This document shows positions 30,387-43,000 of a stretch of 64,000 nt of DNA, one piece after another. Position numbers and translations under genes: made by a program. The notes under the pieces are model-generated. The model was not told the origin of the DNA. It saw only the letters and a program-made list of their open reading frames with translations, and did not search any database. The DNA is from Chalara sp. BL73. Its lineage: Eukaryota > Ascomycota > Leotiomycetes > Helotiales. The stretch's first letter is position 1. Each line of letters opens with the position of its first letter. Location: assembly GCA_918026815.1 (NCBI GenBank), contig CAKJVC010000187.1:62001-126000 (forward strand), in the 5' to 3' direction.

Positions 30387-31332
30387 GATTGCGGTGGGTG
30401 TGTGCGGGAAGGCGGTTGTATAGTGTGTTGGAGTGGTTGATAGATAGTCGGCGAGGCACGGTTTGTTTGCTTTGGGATGGAGTTTAAGAGGTAATGGAAG
30501 AAGTGGAGGTTATATATCTGTAAATTGTCATTAGCCTTAATCTTTCTTTTTATTTGTATATATCACTCTGACAAGTTGATATGGTTAGGGTTGTACTGAC
30601 CAATCCCCAATGTCCGACAAACAACGAGGCTGCGATTATCAAGGGGAGCCTTGCGATCTTGCGATAACAACTTAGATGATCGGAATGTGTGATCGGAATG
30701 TTTTGCTATGCAAACTTCTTTAATGATTTAAGGGCTTGGATATGTTCGAGTACTGGAATGTGAAGTGAGGAATGTCAATGGAGGACAAGACTCAGCGGCT
30801 CTTGTACTCGAGTGCTTGGGGAGTTTTTATTGGGAGGCCGGGCAACCAAAAAGTGAGTGGTTGGCGGGGTTGGGAGAACCTCGTCACTGTTTGAGAATGT
30901 CTTGACTTGGCGGAACATCGGAAATCAGACTTCGGAACCTCAAAAATTTAGAGAATTGACAATGTTAAATATCGGGGATAGAATAAAGAAACAATACATT
31001 CGAGTCTTTGGAGTGATATATTCCAACTTGATGACGATAGTTGAATTTGTTCAAGCCTGATTCTGCCAAGAACCCAAGCTTCGCTTATATGGGGGGCTGG
31101 AAAGACCCGCCACTAAACCCCACCTGCCCACGCTAAATGCCCTTTGACATGAGATTATTAAGCGACACCGGGCGCCTGCAAATCAAGGCCGCAAGAGCAA
31201 TGATTGTAGCCTTGTGGGGGGTATGATTCACCCCACCTACAGCCTTGCTTAGAGCTGTATCTACATTGTTGCCTTCAGATTTACGTCTCAATCTCAAATA
31301 TTCGACACAAGAACCTCGCCAATCCTCTCACC
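30387..31332. other. Intergenic, shared promoter region
   Basis: About 0.95 kb between the divergent miniprotein and riboflavin kinase genes. No coding exon is recognised. Confidence 0.4.
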
Positions 31333-31956
31333 ATGGCATCTAGAGAGCCGCGGCCATCCATAATCGGTCCTGATTCCGGTTTTGAGGCGCCTTACCCTTT
31401 GCGCATGAATGGCCAAGTTGTGTCGGGCTTTGGCAGAGGTTCGAAAGAGGTATTCCCATCCGTCCGTTCTCCGAATTAGAGCTGGTACTGATTAAGGATA
31501 CAGCTCGGAATACCCACGGCCAACATTCCGGTCGATGGAGTCCCCTGGATTGACAACATCCCCTCAGGCGTCTACTTCGGCTTCGCAGGCCTGCTCCTCC
31601 CCGCCGGACATCCGACCCTCTCGCATCCTCCTTCTTCCGCACCTTCTCCTCCTGCTGCTAAAGTCTCGGAGAACTGGCGTACCTTCCCCATGGTGATGTC
31701 TATTGGCTACAATCCCTTCTACAAAAACACGGTGCGTTCTGCGGAGGTCCACGTGCTGCATGATTTCGAGAAGGATTTCTATGGTTCAGAAATGGCGATA
31801 AGTATCTTGGGGTATATCCGACCAGAGCTAGATTATGTGAGTTTGGAGGCGCTGGTGGAGGATATCAAGACGGATATTGAGGTGGCGAGACGGAGTTTGG
31901 AGAGGGAAAATTGGAGGAAGGGTGGTGAGGACGGATATTTATGGGGGGAGAAGTGA
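31333..31956 (+). CDS. FMN1: Riboflavin kinase
   Basis: Two exons (31333-31449, 31504-31956), 570 nt, 189 aa, the usual size for monofunctional fungal enzymes. It phosphorylates riboflavin with ATP to make FMN, the precursor of FAD. The signature [15 protein letters not shown] spans the intron (residues about 34-48), with Thr/Asn of PTAN binding Mg-ATP, followed by [33 protein letters not shown] and the C-terminal helix [26 protein letters not shown] Pro/Ser-rich insert (about residues 76-93) sits between two core strands and is common in moulds. Confidence 0.97.
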
Positions 31957-32796
31957 TTCGTAGAGCGACGTATGGTTGATACAGGAGTCGATGGCGGACG
32001 AGGATAGACGGTGCTTTGAGGCTTATGAGACACATGCGGCGCACGTGGGGATAGATGGAGCGTTGCACATAGAGCGTGATTTGCCTAAGAAAGTAGATCA
32101 GTTTATATCACAACACAACTTCACGCAAAAACTCTCCTAAACCTTCCTATAACCGAAGTACGACACCGCCGAGATAAAGTTTCCTCTGCTTGCTTTCCCG
32201 CTCAAAGCTTCTAGAGTACAAACATAAAAAAAGGGCTTGGGATAAAGTATTGCAGCTAGCACCCGCTGTCAGATGAGATGTGAGATGTAAAGCTCCGAGG
32301 ATCTGGTTAGAAAAGGGATAGTGAGGCGGTACGAGATAGCCGTTGGCGTGCCACATAGGCGGATCCGCGGTTTCTCTTGCTTGCTTCGCAAGAGCCACGA
32401 TGCGGCAGGGTGCGGGGGTTGTGTAATATGGTGAGGAGGGGACAATGAAAGCAAGAGCTCGGCGGTTTTGACATTGGTGTGAGGAAATGCGCCTTTTATG
32501 GATTCGGGAAAGTTGCTTAGACTTATGGGGATACGTATTTGAATGTTAATCATGTAATTGCGGAAGCGAGGATGTCAGGTTCAAGGCTTTGGATTTTCTG
32601 TATATAAAAAATTGAAATAGGTATCAGCTTTTATTCTTGGGATGCCCTATATATGCAAATATACCTCCCTGGCACGAATCCAGAACACCGCCCAGAACCA
32701 CGCCCAGAACTGCCGTTTCCATGCACACATCCCGTCATAAACCCATCACACGCTCAGTATGCCAATGCAAGTCCAGTCTCATAGCTACATCCGTTT
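31957..32796. other. Intergenic, convergent 3' flanks
   Basis: About 0.84 kb between FMN1 and AcuK, which converge. Open frames here are short and overlap on both strands. Nothing is supported as a gene. Confidence 0.4.
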
Positions 32797-35080
32797 TCAT
32801 ATGCAGGGCAGGAACTAGAAGATTATCAGCCTAGACCAGTATAACAGGAGAAACGGGGGGGCTTACATTCATAACAATCAACATGGGAATATCAAACACA
32901 TCTCGCTTAACGGTCCAGCAGTAACTACAGTCCATCTTGCCATCCTTTTCTAGTCTTCCAATTCCATGCTCGCCATCGATCTCGCTTACTCTGTTGCCCA
33001 TGCCTCCAATGCCACCTTTTGTATCTCGTCTTTTGCTTTTGCTCTCTTCTTTTATTTCCGGTGCCGCCGGAGCGTCTTTAGGTTGGTATTTAAGTAATCT
33101 GCATCTCGTCGTGACACTTCCTCTGCTGTCACCAAAAGCAAGCTTCGCGAAATCTTCATAAAACTCTATCACACTGTCGTCATCTAGAAGCTCTGCTAGG
33201 AATACTGGCTGCGGTTTGGCGTCTGTGTTTTGCGTATTCCCCATACTCAAAGCACGCATCCGTGGTGTCGTAAGCCCTGCGCGACCGGTGTTTCCACCAC
33301 TTGTAGACCCAATGCTGCCTTCCGGATTCCCATTGTTGACGTTCAAATTAGGCTCTTTCCCAAGAAGAACATCCTTCTTCCAGCCAGTGAGAAGAGTAAA
33401 CTCCTTGTTGACTGCGGCAATTTCGCCTGTTCTTCTGCAGACAATAGTAGGTGTACAACAATTTAGCATGAAGTCTTCGTATTCGAATAGTGTCCTTTGA
33501 AAGCATTTCTCCATGAATATTAAGTCTTGTCTATTCAGTGTCTTCGTACAAGAGATGAACGATGGTCGAATCGAAGCTAGGGATTTAGCAATTCGAAGTG
33601 TCTTGTTGGCAGAAAAGCGTCGTTGTAAGAAAGCCGTTAAGCTATGAAACCCGGTCGTGTACGGATAAGGCTCAGTGACGGTCTCATATATCATAGATGG
33701 ATCGCGGTTTCGTTTACCGAGAGCAGAATTTGCGCCGAGCTTAGAAAGAGGAGTCGGTTTCGTATCTTGCCTCTTCACCGGACGATGAGCAGAAGGTTGA
33801 GAATGAGGAGTAACATTCGGCGTAAAGTTCGTTGTGTTTGGGGAACTATCAAACCCCATTCCTGAAGCCGAGGGACTATTATCTGTGCTTGGACTTTGCC
33901 CAGTGGTGTTGCCTGTTGCAATAGCGTATGCGTGAGGTAATCCGTGCTGAACATTATTTGTATAGATGTTTGATTGATCTACTCCAACAAACTCAGGTAG
34001 CATATCTTGTGAGTATACCTGGCCATACGGAGTCATGTTGGTGTTGAAGACGCCGTTGAAGCTGACCTCACCCATGCCTTGAGAAGATATTGATCCTGTA
34101 TTATCTTTCGGCGGAGTTTCTGCAGCTCCTGAAGACATATGCCCCAGCATCCCAAACTCCAAGGCACCATAATGATTCCCAAAGTTCAACCCTTCTAAAT
34201 CGAAGTTGAATAAAGCAGGATTGCTAGGATCAAAGAGCGCTCCGTTGAAGGAGTTTTGAACATCGCTCGAGACTTGAGGTACCGAAAGACCTTGCATAGA
34301 CGCCTGTAAACTCGAAGTGTTCGTGAAATTAGGCGACAGCGGTGATTGTTGACTGCTGTAAGAACGTCTTTGTTGTGGTGGAGGCATTTGACTATGTTGA
34401 TTTGAGCTGAAGATGGGATATGTAGTTGTGTCAGATTGAGAGAAGAAAGAACCACCTAATGAAGGTGAAGTTTCTGGTAAAGGATTGCTAGATGTGCTGG
34501 TAGTCCTTGCATTGTTTGGGCGACTGTTGATTCCTTGATTGTAGTTAGGTCCAAGGACTGGCCTTAAGGCTTCTGGAGGGGCGTCGTGGAGGTATTTCGC
34601 CTTCTTCCTGACACCATCTTGACATGCATCTGCAAGTCCTCTCTTGATGCATCGCTGGCAAGGACGCTCATCCCCTAAAACAGTTAATATCACTTACTCG
34701 GCAGGAAAATGATATACTAAAGAATAGCATGTGAGGCTTAACTAGTATATTAAGATAATGATTGCTGACGATCGAAGATGATCGAAGGTGATAGAAAACA
34801 ACATACCACATGTCAAGTGCGCTCGTTGACAAGCAAAGCATGCTCTTCTTGCTTTCTTTCTCCTTGGCCTTAGAGGATCTTTCGGATCGAGCTTGGGTTT
34901 CGTTGCTGTCGTCGACCCAACAGCATTTCCATCACCATCAGAATCTGGTATGAGCTTTTGTTCTGCCATGTCCACGTTATCGTCCTCCTCTTTTCCTATA
35001 TCTTGATCATGGTCACTGTAGTCATTTTCCGAAGCGCCATCCGAAATCTCAGGGTCGTCCATCTCAGTATCTCCCGACAT
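32797..35080 (-). CDS. acuK: Gluconeogenesis transcription activator AcuK/ERT1 (Zn2Cys6 + PAS)
   Basis: Three exons (35080-34807, 34674-32867, 32814-32797), 2100 nt, 699 aa. The homologues AcuK (Aspergillus) and Ert1/Rds2 (yeast) activate gluconeogenic genes on non-fermentable carbon. The zinc cluster has Cys81, 84, 91, 97, 100 and 109 ([11 protein letters not shown], then CQRC), interrupted by intron 1, and is preceded by a basic RPRRKKARR and an acidic N-terminus. After a long Ser/Asn/Thr-rich region comes the family block [21 protein letters not shown] and a PAS domain ([19 protein letters not shown], roughly residues 485-560). The last exon encodes only FLPCI, joined to IPMLIVMN. That ending is the family's normal C-terminus, and it is lost if the intron at 32866-32815 is not recognised. 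Confidence 0.95.
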
Positions 35081-36898
35081 TTGTCTTATATCTACTTAGG
35101 TGATCTGCTCAACTAGTCCCTCTCCTTGCGGAACCACACCGCATTCAACGGGAAACCCAGCAGAGGTCGCTCGCCAATATGCCCTAGCACAGGACCCCTC
35201 GTCGCACAAAAGAGGAAGGGTTGGGTGTCGTGAGCCGCGAGGCGTGCTAGTATCTGCAACAAAGACCTTGATCCCTTTCTTCCAACTCAGCTCAGCCTCT
35301 CGCGGCGCGGTTCCAAGACCAGAAATATGCGCCGCAGAGGTCACGATCGCCTATTCCTGGCAAGGAAGCGATTCGACACAGTTTGTGCTTCTTATGTACG
35401 TATCCGCTAGATTTCCCAAGCCCACCACGTTTCGCTGCGTGCCTATCCGAGCACATACACGAGTTCGCATGCGCTTTTTTGTTGTGATTGCCTATGAAGG
35501 GCTTCGTATAACTGCTCCTAATCTCCCAACTTGTTCCAGATTTCCGTTCCAGGCACAACCTCTCGCTTCTGAGACCTTCTGCCACTTCTTAATCAAGGAC
35601 CAATCCCGCCAAATTGTTCTCCCGCCACGCAAAATTCCCAGAATCACGCGCCTACTTCCCTGTTTCTTGTTTCTGTTGCAGTAATGCCCGCTGAAGCCTC
35701 CTTTTGAATCCCAATGCTGTGTAACCAATCTTATCTGCAAGTATCCGTTTTACTCTAAGGCCATTGATGCCCAACACCCGCCGCTAGATTCTTCTGAGTT
35801 ATTGATTCCTGTATCCTAGGGGGAAATATATCAACCATTCAAGCATCCATATATCCTTTGGCGATTGGGAATTGGAATTGCACATCTGATTTTTGATCGA
35901 GGCGTGGAGTGGAGAGCACTTTTCGCGCGTTGCGGGGTTAGCGTCTATTGAGCTTGTCAACCACGAGCTGAAGCAGAATAGAAGCGTGAGCGATTAAGCT
36001 AGCCGGGGCAGCGATTGGAGAAGTAAGATCAGCAGTATCACAATTGAAGCGATGTGCTTGCGCGTGCCAGTAATGCTGCGGAGGTGGTGTAAGTTCGTCA
36101 CAGCAAGATCCTACGAAGCTGAGAGCTCAGAAGAGGTGCTGAAAGATGGGTCAGCCACTAGTCTTGGCTGTGTTGTTTCCAGGGTCCTGCATTTCTTTTA
36201 CTGGGATGATATGAGGGATTTTGGAATAATTACTTCCGCCTTTACAACGATCTGCAATAGCCTTCTATGGGAAAGGCTTAATCAATGTAAAGCATTCATT
36301 TCCCTAGGTTGAGCATGGTGATATCTAGCATGATGGTCTGCAGCAATTGTTGCATTAAGTGGTGATACGGTTGTAAATGTCACAAGAAATGGGTCACATG
36401 TCCGAGGAGACTTTGCGCCACAGTTCATATATTGGAATTCCCAGGTTTGCGAGCAGGGGAAACGTGTGCCCCTTCTGACTCGGCAACTCGGCTGTTAGAT
36501 TCAATGAGTGCTCCAATACGTCGCTTCTCTTGCCTCTGTTTGTTTGTCTCGTGTGGGAGTACATAGGTTGTGTACCCAGAAGAGAGCAATCACGCTTGAG
36601 GCTTCAAATCGGCATGTGTTTTGTCCTTTCAGAGCCATCATGCCTATGACCATTGCTCCCGACTGCTGTGCGACGAAGAACCAGGAGCCAGATGGCTGGA
36701 ACGAATACTCGAGTACTTTCTGTTTTGGAACCAGGACTTGAGTACACCGGTTCGAGAACGAATTATATGCAGATCAGAAAATCTAAATGGTATATACAAA
36801 TTGCAGTTCTCGCTTCCCACAACCTTAGGTAAACAAATCTCGCTATGCATTTCATATGTTCCTGCACTTACATATATACAAATATGAAAGAATATCTC
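35081..36898. other. Intergenic, promoter side of acuK
   Basis: About 1.8 kb. Overlapping stop-poor frames on both strands at 35096-35740 (up to 194 codons) share no recognisable motif and probably reflect a GC-rich leader or promoter of acuK. A long regulated leader would fit a carbon-control factor, but this is inference. Confidence 0.4.
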
Positions 36899-39051
36899 TT
36901 AGTCCTTTGCAAAACGGCTGTGCCCTCTGATCCTCTTTCCATACTTGAAGAACAGGTATGGGAACGGCGACATGAGCACTGTTAGACAAGCAAGCACAGT
37001 GGTTGCCCACTGATATCCAAGGGCGTGGTACATTTGCACTAGGAACCGTCAGCTTCTACAAGATGTCTCAAAAGATGTGAGAAGGGCTCTTGGCTCACCG
37101 CCGAACAAGGGAAAAGCAGCTACTAACAGTTAGTGAAATGTACAGAAAGCATAGGAATATGTTGACTTACCGCCAGAAGTACTTCTAGCGAAGCTATTGG
37201 CAGCCAGGCTGCTGGCCGCATATAGTGGATATGCATCAACCAGGAAGGTGAAGCTGCCACTGAATACAAGTAATATCCTATATTTCCCGCGGTTAGCGAT
37301 GAGTTGATACTGGATGTATAGAAGAATCAAGAGCCAGTCCAGACTCCATGGACAGGCAGTGTTGGATATGAGTCAACTTCGACAGGGTGCCAGAATCACT
37401 TGATTGATCAACGCCACGGAATGGTTTCAATGCAGGTACAGTGTTCTGCTTGGCGCCACTTGACAGCCGTCAGTAACAGAGCCATGTGAGTATCGATTCC
37501 GCCCAATAATCGGGATTGTTCGACCTACCCCGTTCCAAAGATTGTCGAACCAATGATCGGCACAATCCAATGTACCTTAGAATACGTCGTCCAGCCAAAC
37601 ATGAATAACCCTATCGGAACAAGAACACCGCCTGCAATGGCAGGAGGCAGACGATATTCCGGCTCACTGCCGCCGACCTCTCCCGTTGCATCCTCTCTCT
37701 GCCTAATCAAGCGTGCATAATTTTTATGCCACAGTGGGTCAGTAAATATTCCAATGAGCATCCCTACGAATATACCCATGAACGACAGGCCTGTTTGAGA
37801 GAGTGTGAAACCATGATTGCCTTCAAACACCAGAGGAAATGCTCCAAAGAAGAGGTAGAGAATTCCTAGCAATAAAGCCGAGAACAGACAGAGGAGAGAG
37901 CACATGGGCTCAAACAATAGTAACTGGAATGGACGAAGCAAAGAATATGCTATCGTTTTCGGAATTGACTTGTCCGTCATTTCAATGGGCGCTTTCCATC
38001 TCTGATCCCCAGTTTCACTACGAATTTTGCGAGCCTTGTTCCGTAGAAGGACTGGATGATACGTTTCTGGTACTAGAAAAGCAATCATAGCTAGATTAAC
38101 GCTAGACCAGATGATCAAGACATAAAATGTCCATCTCCAGCTTGTGTTCTGGTTAATGAATCCTCCAATCAGTGGCCCAAGCGAAGGGCCTAAAAAAGGG
38201 GACGCAGTATAGACCATCATTGGTAGTTGCAAGTCCTCTCTTCGAAACATATCCCCTACTGTCCCGCCCGCGACTGATAAGAATGCGCTTCCAGACAGCC
38301 CATCGAGAAACCGAGCGACCAGCATCGTCTCGATATTCTTCGCTACAGCAGACGGAATCAACCATATAAGGAAGAGGCTAAACGATGCCAAGTAGATTGG
38401 TCGACGCCCGTAGAACTCAGAGAGTGGACCAAGTAACATAGGTCCAACTCCAAGGCCAAAGATGAAGAAAGACAACCCCAGGGTTGCTACAATCCGCGAA
38501 CAATGGAACTCCTTGGTGATTTGTGAGTATGTAGATGTATAGATTGAAGATGTGCATGTGCTAACAGAATGATTAGTAGGTTTCCAATCAGGTTCACGAA
38601 TACAGGTCTCGTAGCAGTCTCGTAGCCGTAGGGGGACAACCCGAAGCACTTACACGCACATTGAGCTCGCGCTCACAATAATAACCACAACCCACTTTCT
38701 TAACAAACTCATACCCCTCGGATTCATCTTATCATTCTCTCCTCCATCCCACCTCACCTCAAATGGATCCTTCTCTGCTACCACCCCATTCTGCACGCCG
38801 TGCTCCTCAGGATCATCGCATCCATACCCGTTCTGCGAACGCGTTTTTGTGATTACACGGAGAGAGACCGGTCTTGAACCTGGTTGCGAAGAGCGGCTTT
38901 TGGTGCCGGCTATAGGCTCGAATTCTTTGGGCGAAGGCTCGACACTGGATCTTGTGGTTCCCGCTACATCTTCAGAATCTTTCGCTGGCAGAAAGGAGTC
39001 TTTGGGTGAAGAAGAGGTGTCTCTTGCAGGTTCCCCGTCTGGGACAGCCAT
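36899..39051 (-). CDS. Major facilitator superfamily multidrug-type transporter (DHA1 family)
   Basis: Five exons: 39051-38654, 38560-37529, 37277-37171, 37122-37099 and 37038-36899, giving 1701 nt (566 aa). The cytoplasmic N-terminus (about 110 residues, Ser/Pro-rich) leads into twelve predicted transmembrane segments from WVVVIIVSASSMCVT onward. The MFS motif between helices 2 and 3 is clear (GPLSEFYGRRPIYL), and PMMVYTASPFLGPSLGPLIGG matches the antiporter motif C of drug:H+ antiporters. The 3' part is split by a 251-nt intron and a 24-nt microexon encoding AAFPLFG, then YHALGYQWATTVLACLTVLM and a basic tail. A Met at 39108 would add 19 residues. I prefer 39051. The substrate is unknown. 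Confidence 0.93.
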
Positions 39052-40015
39052 GTTGAACCAGGCCAGTGTTGTGATTTCTGGTAACCAGAATGGGGTAGTG
39101 TAATTCAAGGTCTTGTAGCTCGTCGTTCTACGTCTTTACTTTGGAAATCCATCCATCTCAATCCACGACTCTTACTTAGCCTGGTTCACACATTTTTTCT
39201 GAGAACCAGTCTAGGAGAGATGAGTATTTGAGCCCGCAAGACCATGACAACACCCCCCAAGGTGGCCGACTTTTTTTTATGTCACTGGGTGGAACTGACG
39301 GCATTGACCCGAGGTTATCCATGTCCTCCACTCTTCATCTTATTTGTCAATCTGCTCATAAGCTTTCGTCATGAGTCGAAAGTGGGGAGATTGCGGCTAA
39401 AGATATGACCGAAGTGTGTAACGCCATATGTATGTCACCCGGCCCTTTATCCGACTCGCCTCCATCTTATGAGATATAGGTAAGTAATACTATTGTCTTC
39501 TTTAGAGATTGCGATGAAACAAGAGACTAAAAATCTTGTTTTGTGAGCCCAGTGCACCTTTAATTACATGATCTTTGGTGGCAAGAAAGTTGTTGAGAAT
39601 CAGGAAGACGTCTCCACTTCCCGTACCAGCGTGCCGAAATACGGAGTTGGTCTTGGCAGTATCCTTTGGGGCAATTTCTTAGTCAAACGATGTACTTAGA
39701 AAGCTGTTATAGTACCAGCACAACCAGGTACAGCAATTCAAATCGGGCTGTACTAGTTGAGGACTCACTGTGAATCCTGAACGTCCCCAATCTTGGAAAT
39801 AGTGTAAAGAAAAGCGCGACATAGGCGGCCCAGCAGCTTCACCTGTCTCTGAATCAAAGGTCTGGTACGAAAAGGATTTCTGAATAAGGAGGAAGGTCAA
39901 TTGTCACTTCAATTTCGCTCGATAACCATCCATGCTACAAACAAATGACTATAAACAAATAGGGTATCGTTTCCCAGAACCCGCTATAAATGCCCACAAC
40001 ACCAAAGTTGTTAAA
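39052..40015. other. Intergenic region
   Basis: About 0.96 kb between two minus-strand genes. The 73-codon frame at 39679-39900 has no recognisable features. No gene called. Confidence 0.4.
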
Positions 40016-43000
40016 TCAGTCTATGCCCAACTCCAGGTCCTCGTCGATTGGACGACGCGTTGTAATTTTTAGTTCCGCAGTCTCATCCGCACCCAACTCA
40101 TGTTGCGTTTCTTCCGTGATAGAGCTCGGCCTTGTTGATTGAGCCGTCTGAGCCTCTGGAACCAGCTCGCTCGCGGCAGCAAGCCTCTCTGCTCGCCGTT
40201 GGTTGTTACGCTCCTCTCTTTGGCGTATGAGATCCTTCTCTGCCTCTATGGCCTTTCCCCGTCTAGTTTCAACTTCCTCTCTTCTTACGACTTTACGCAA
40301 TCCTTCAGAGGCGTGTATTAACCCGTCTATACTGATGGCATGATTTGTCATTTGATGGTTGATATAAGTGTAAATAGCAGCTGGCGTAGAGCACTGTAAA
40401 AGTTGCTGTTCATTGAGCTTCAGCAGTGCAAGAGCAACCTGAAAGAGGAAAGTGCTGCCATCATTCGTGCAGAAGACAACGTCCCAAACACGAAACAGCG
40501 CTTCAGCAGAGAGGCAGTCGGTGAATACACTAAGGAACCACTGAAAAGTGAGTGCTTCTAGCTCAATGCTAAGGTCATCCAGATGCAAGGAAAGCTTTGG
40601 GAGAATTTCAGTAACATATTGCCGCAAGACTTGTTGATCAGCTCGAGAAGCTAGGAGGCTGTGGTCATAGTAACCTCTTGGAAGGATATTCTCTATGATG
40701 CTGGTCAATATCCAAAAGGCATCTTCAGCAGTCGGCATTATGAGCAAAAGGCAAGCGGTAATCAAATTCATGCCTTGGCAATAACCAACTTCCGCATTAC
40801 GTCTTGAGTAAGCCACGAGTACTTCGTTCAGTTTGCCGACTCCTGTGCCTCTCCTGAAGAAGATATTATCTGTTAGAGTGCGATTGATATCCATCTGGAT
40901 CTGTGCGATAATTGCAGGATCATCGTTTTCTGCTTTTTGCGCAATCAAGCCTTCATAGTAACCAGGTATGCGGAGGGTCGCTGCACCCGAACACTCCGCC
41001 CACACTTTCGCCCTTAAAGAGACCGGAATACCACCAAGAACCAGAGTCTTGAATTCATTCCACTTAGCGCGCCCAACCTTGCCTTTATTACCTAGTCCAG
41101 CAACGCCAATCAATTCTCCATCCTGCAGGGATGCTTCTGGCATTATGACGAATGGCCGCTGCGTACGCGTGTCTCCATGGGCAGCTGCAGCGGCTTCCCC
41201 ATCTCGCTTGCGCTCAGCTCTCACCTTACGCAGGAAGTCGTTCCATTTGATCGTCTTCTCCCGTTGAAGAGAGTCGTGGACCTCACCCAGTTGCTTCAAG
41301 AGAAGTCTGACCGGTTCTGCGTCCTCTTGACAGAGTGCTTCAGGTGGTACATCTGATATAGCAGGTTTGGAGATTGTAGCTTCATCAGATATCACAGACA
41401 CAGCTGGGGAAGCAACGGTAGTAGTGGCAGGTGGCATGAACCCTCTCTCTTCGCTAGTAATGGCAGGCGACCGAGGAATTTCTCCACCTTCCATGACTTC
41501 AAAAGCAGGAACACTCCCAGATGGAGTGTGAGACAGCAGTTCTGTCGGAAATGTTGCAATCTTGAGATAATCCTGCCAACGTTTGGCGGGTTTGCCATTC
41601 TCATCCTCGAGAGAGATAGGAGTGTCTGGCCTTTCTTCGCCTTCGTGAGCATCTTCATATGCGAAGTCAGATGAGATAGGTGATATTCCATTCCTAGCAC
41701 TATTCAGCATTTCCACCCTGCTGCCCCTTTTAGTCTTTTTGATCCTTTCAGCGGCTTCCTTCTGTCTCTTTTTTCGGCGCTGATCGTAAATAAAGCCAAA
41801 TCGATCAGTGAGAAACTCAGGATTGTATACATTATTGTAGGTTTGCGCGACAGTTGGAGGCTGCGCATCGGGAGGCAATATAGTGTCCATCTCTACAGGT
41901 CCATAGTTGTCTGAATTTCCATCAAGATTGGCCTTCTGTGGACTAGCACCCATTGTGTCCCACCTTTCCTGTTGAATACCACGTCCAACTGGGCCAAGGT
42001 TGGTTGATTTAGCTAGCTTCCGCGGTGGAGGTATAGACTTCGGCGCAGAAGTGGTCGACTTAGACGTCCTTGCACTGGCCGTCGATGGGGCACGAACTTC
42101 TACTGTTGTTCCTGCACTACTTGCGCGTCCACGGCTGCTAGGATCGTCTCGTGATATAAGCGTGCTTCCAGCAACCAACTTCAATGCCAATGTCGCAAGG
42201 CCAGATGATGGTTTTCGTTCACGAGTGGTCGATGTCATATCCCTTGATTGTATGCTGGATGCCCTACTCCCATTCGTAGTTTCAGGAGGCTGGAAGAGCC
42301 CATTCTCCATGACTGAACGTCTACCAGACACGGAAGGATTCCGCATACTTTTGGAAGCACTACTAGATTCCTCTGCAATACTACTCGCTTGGCTTGTTTT
42401 TCGACTTGTTCCAGCACCCCAAATATAGTCCTTCCATCCCTTTGAGACATTGATCTGCTTCCCTACCTGTAATGCTTTCAGAGCATCACTTGCCCGAATC
42501 GTAGCATCATTCTCAACTGGATTAAAATTGTCATCAAGCACAACCGTATCGCTCATAGCATCATTCATTAGATCCTGCAAAGCGTCCTCCCCTGAGCCTC
42601 TATCATTGCCTAACTCTGAATTTGTCTTGTGTTCTTCCTCTTCGATTGTACGTAATCTTGTCTCCAGATCCAGATTTGAAAGCCCACATTCGAGTATTAT
42701 TTTTCTCAAAGCTCGCTCTTTATTTTCCGCCTTGCGGCGCAGTGACGATATCTGTGCATCGCGCTGCGCAAGATCCCCTGCTATCTGCCTAACCAGAGCA
42801 ATAACACCGTTCCGAGCGACCAAGCGCTCAATATGTTCATCGCTGGCATGATGTAGAGCCCCCGGGACATGTGTATATGTGAATGGTGCATCATCGAATA
42901 GAGCCGTGCGTTTTCTAAGCGATGGAGACGATGTAGTGAGGCTTTCAACGATAGAAGCAGAATCGGAAGGTTTCCTTGGCGTTCCCGCATTTGCTTCAGT

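Noticed and set aside
35096..35740. Overlapping frames of up to 194 codons on both strands
   Set aside because: No conserved motif in either direction. Most likely GC-rich leader or promoter of acuK.
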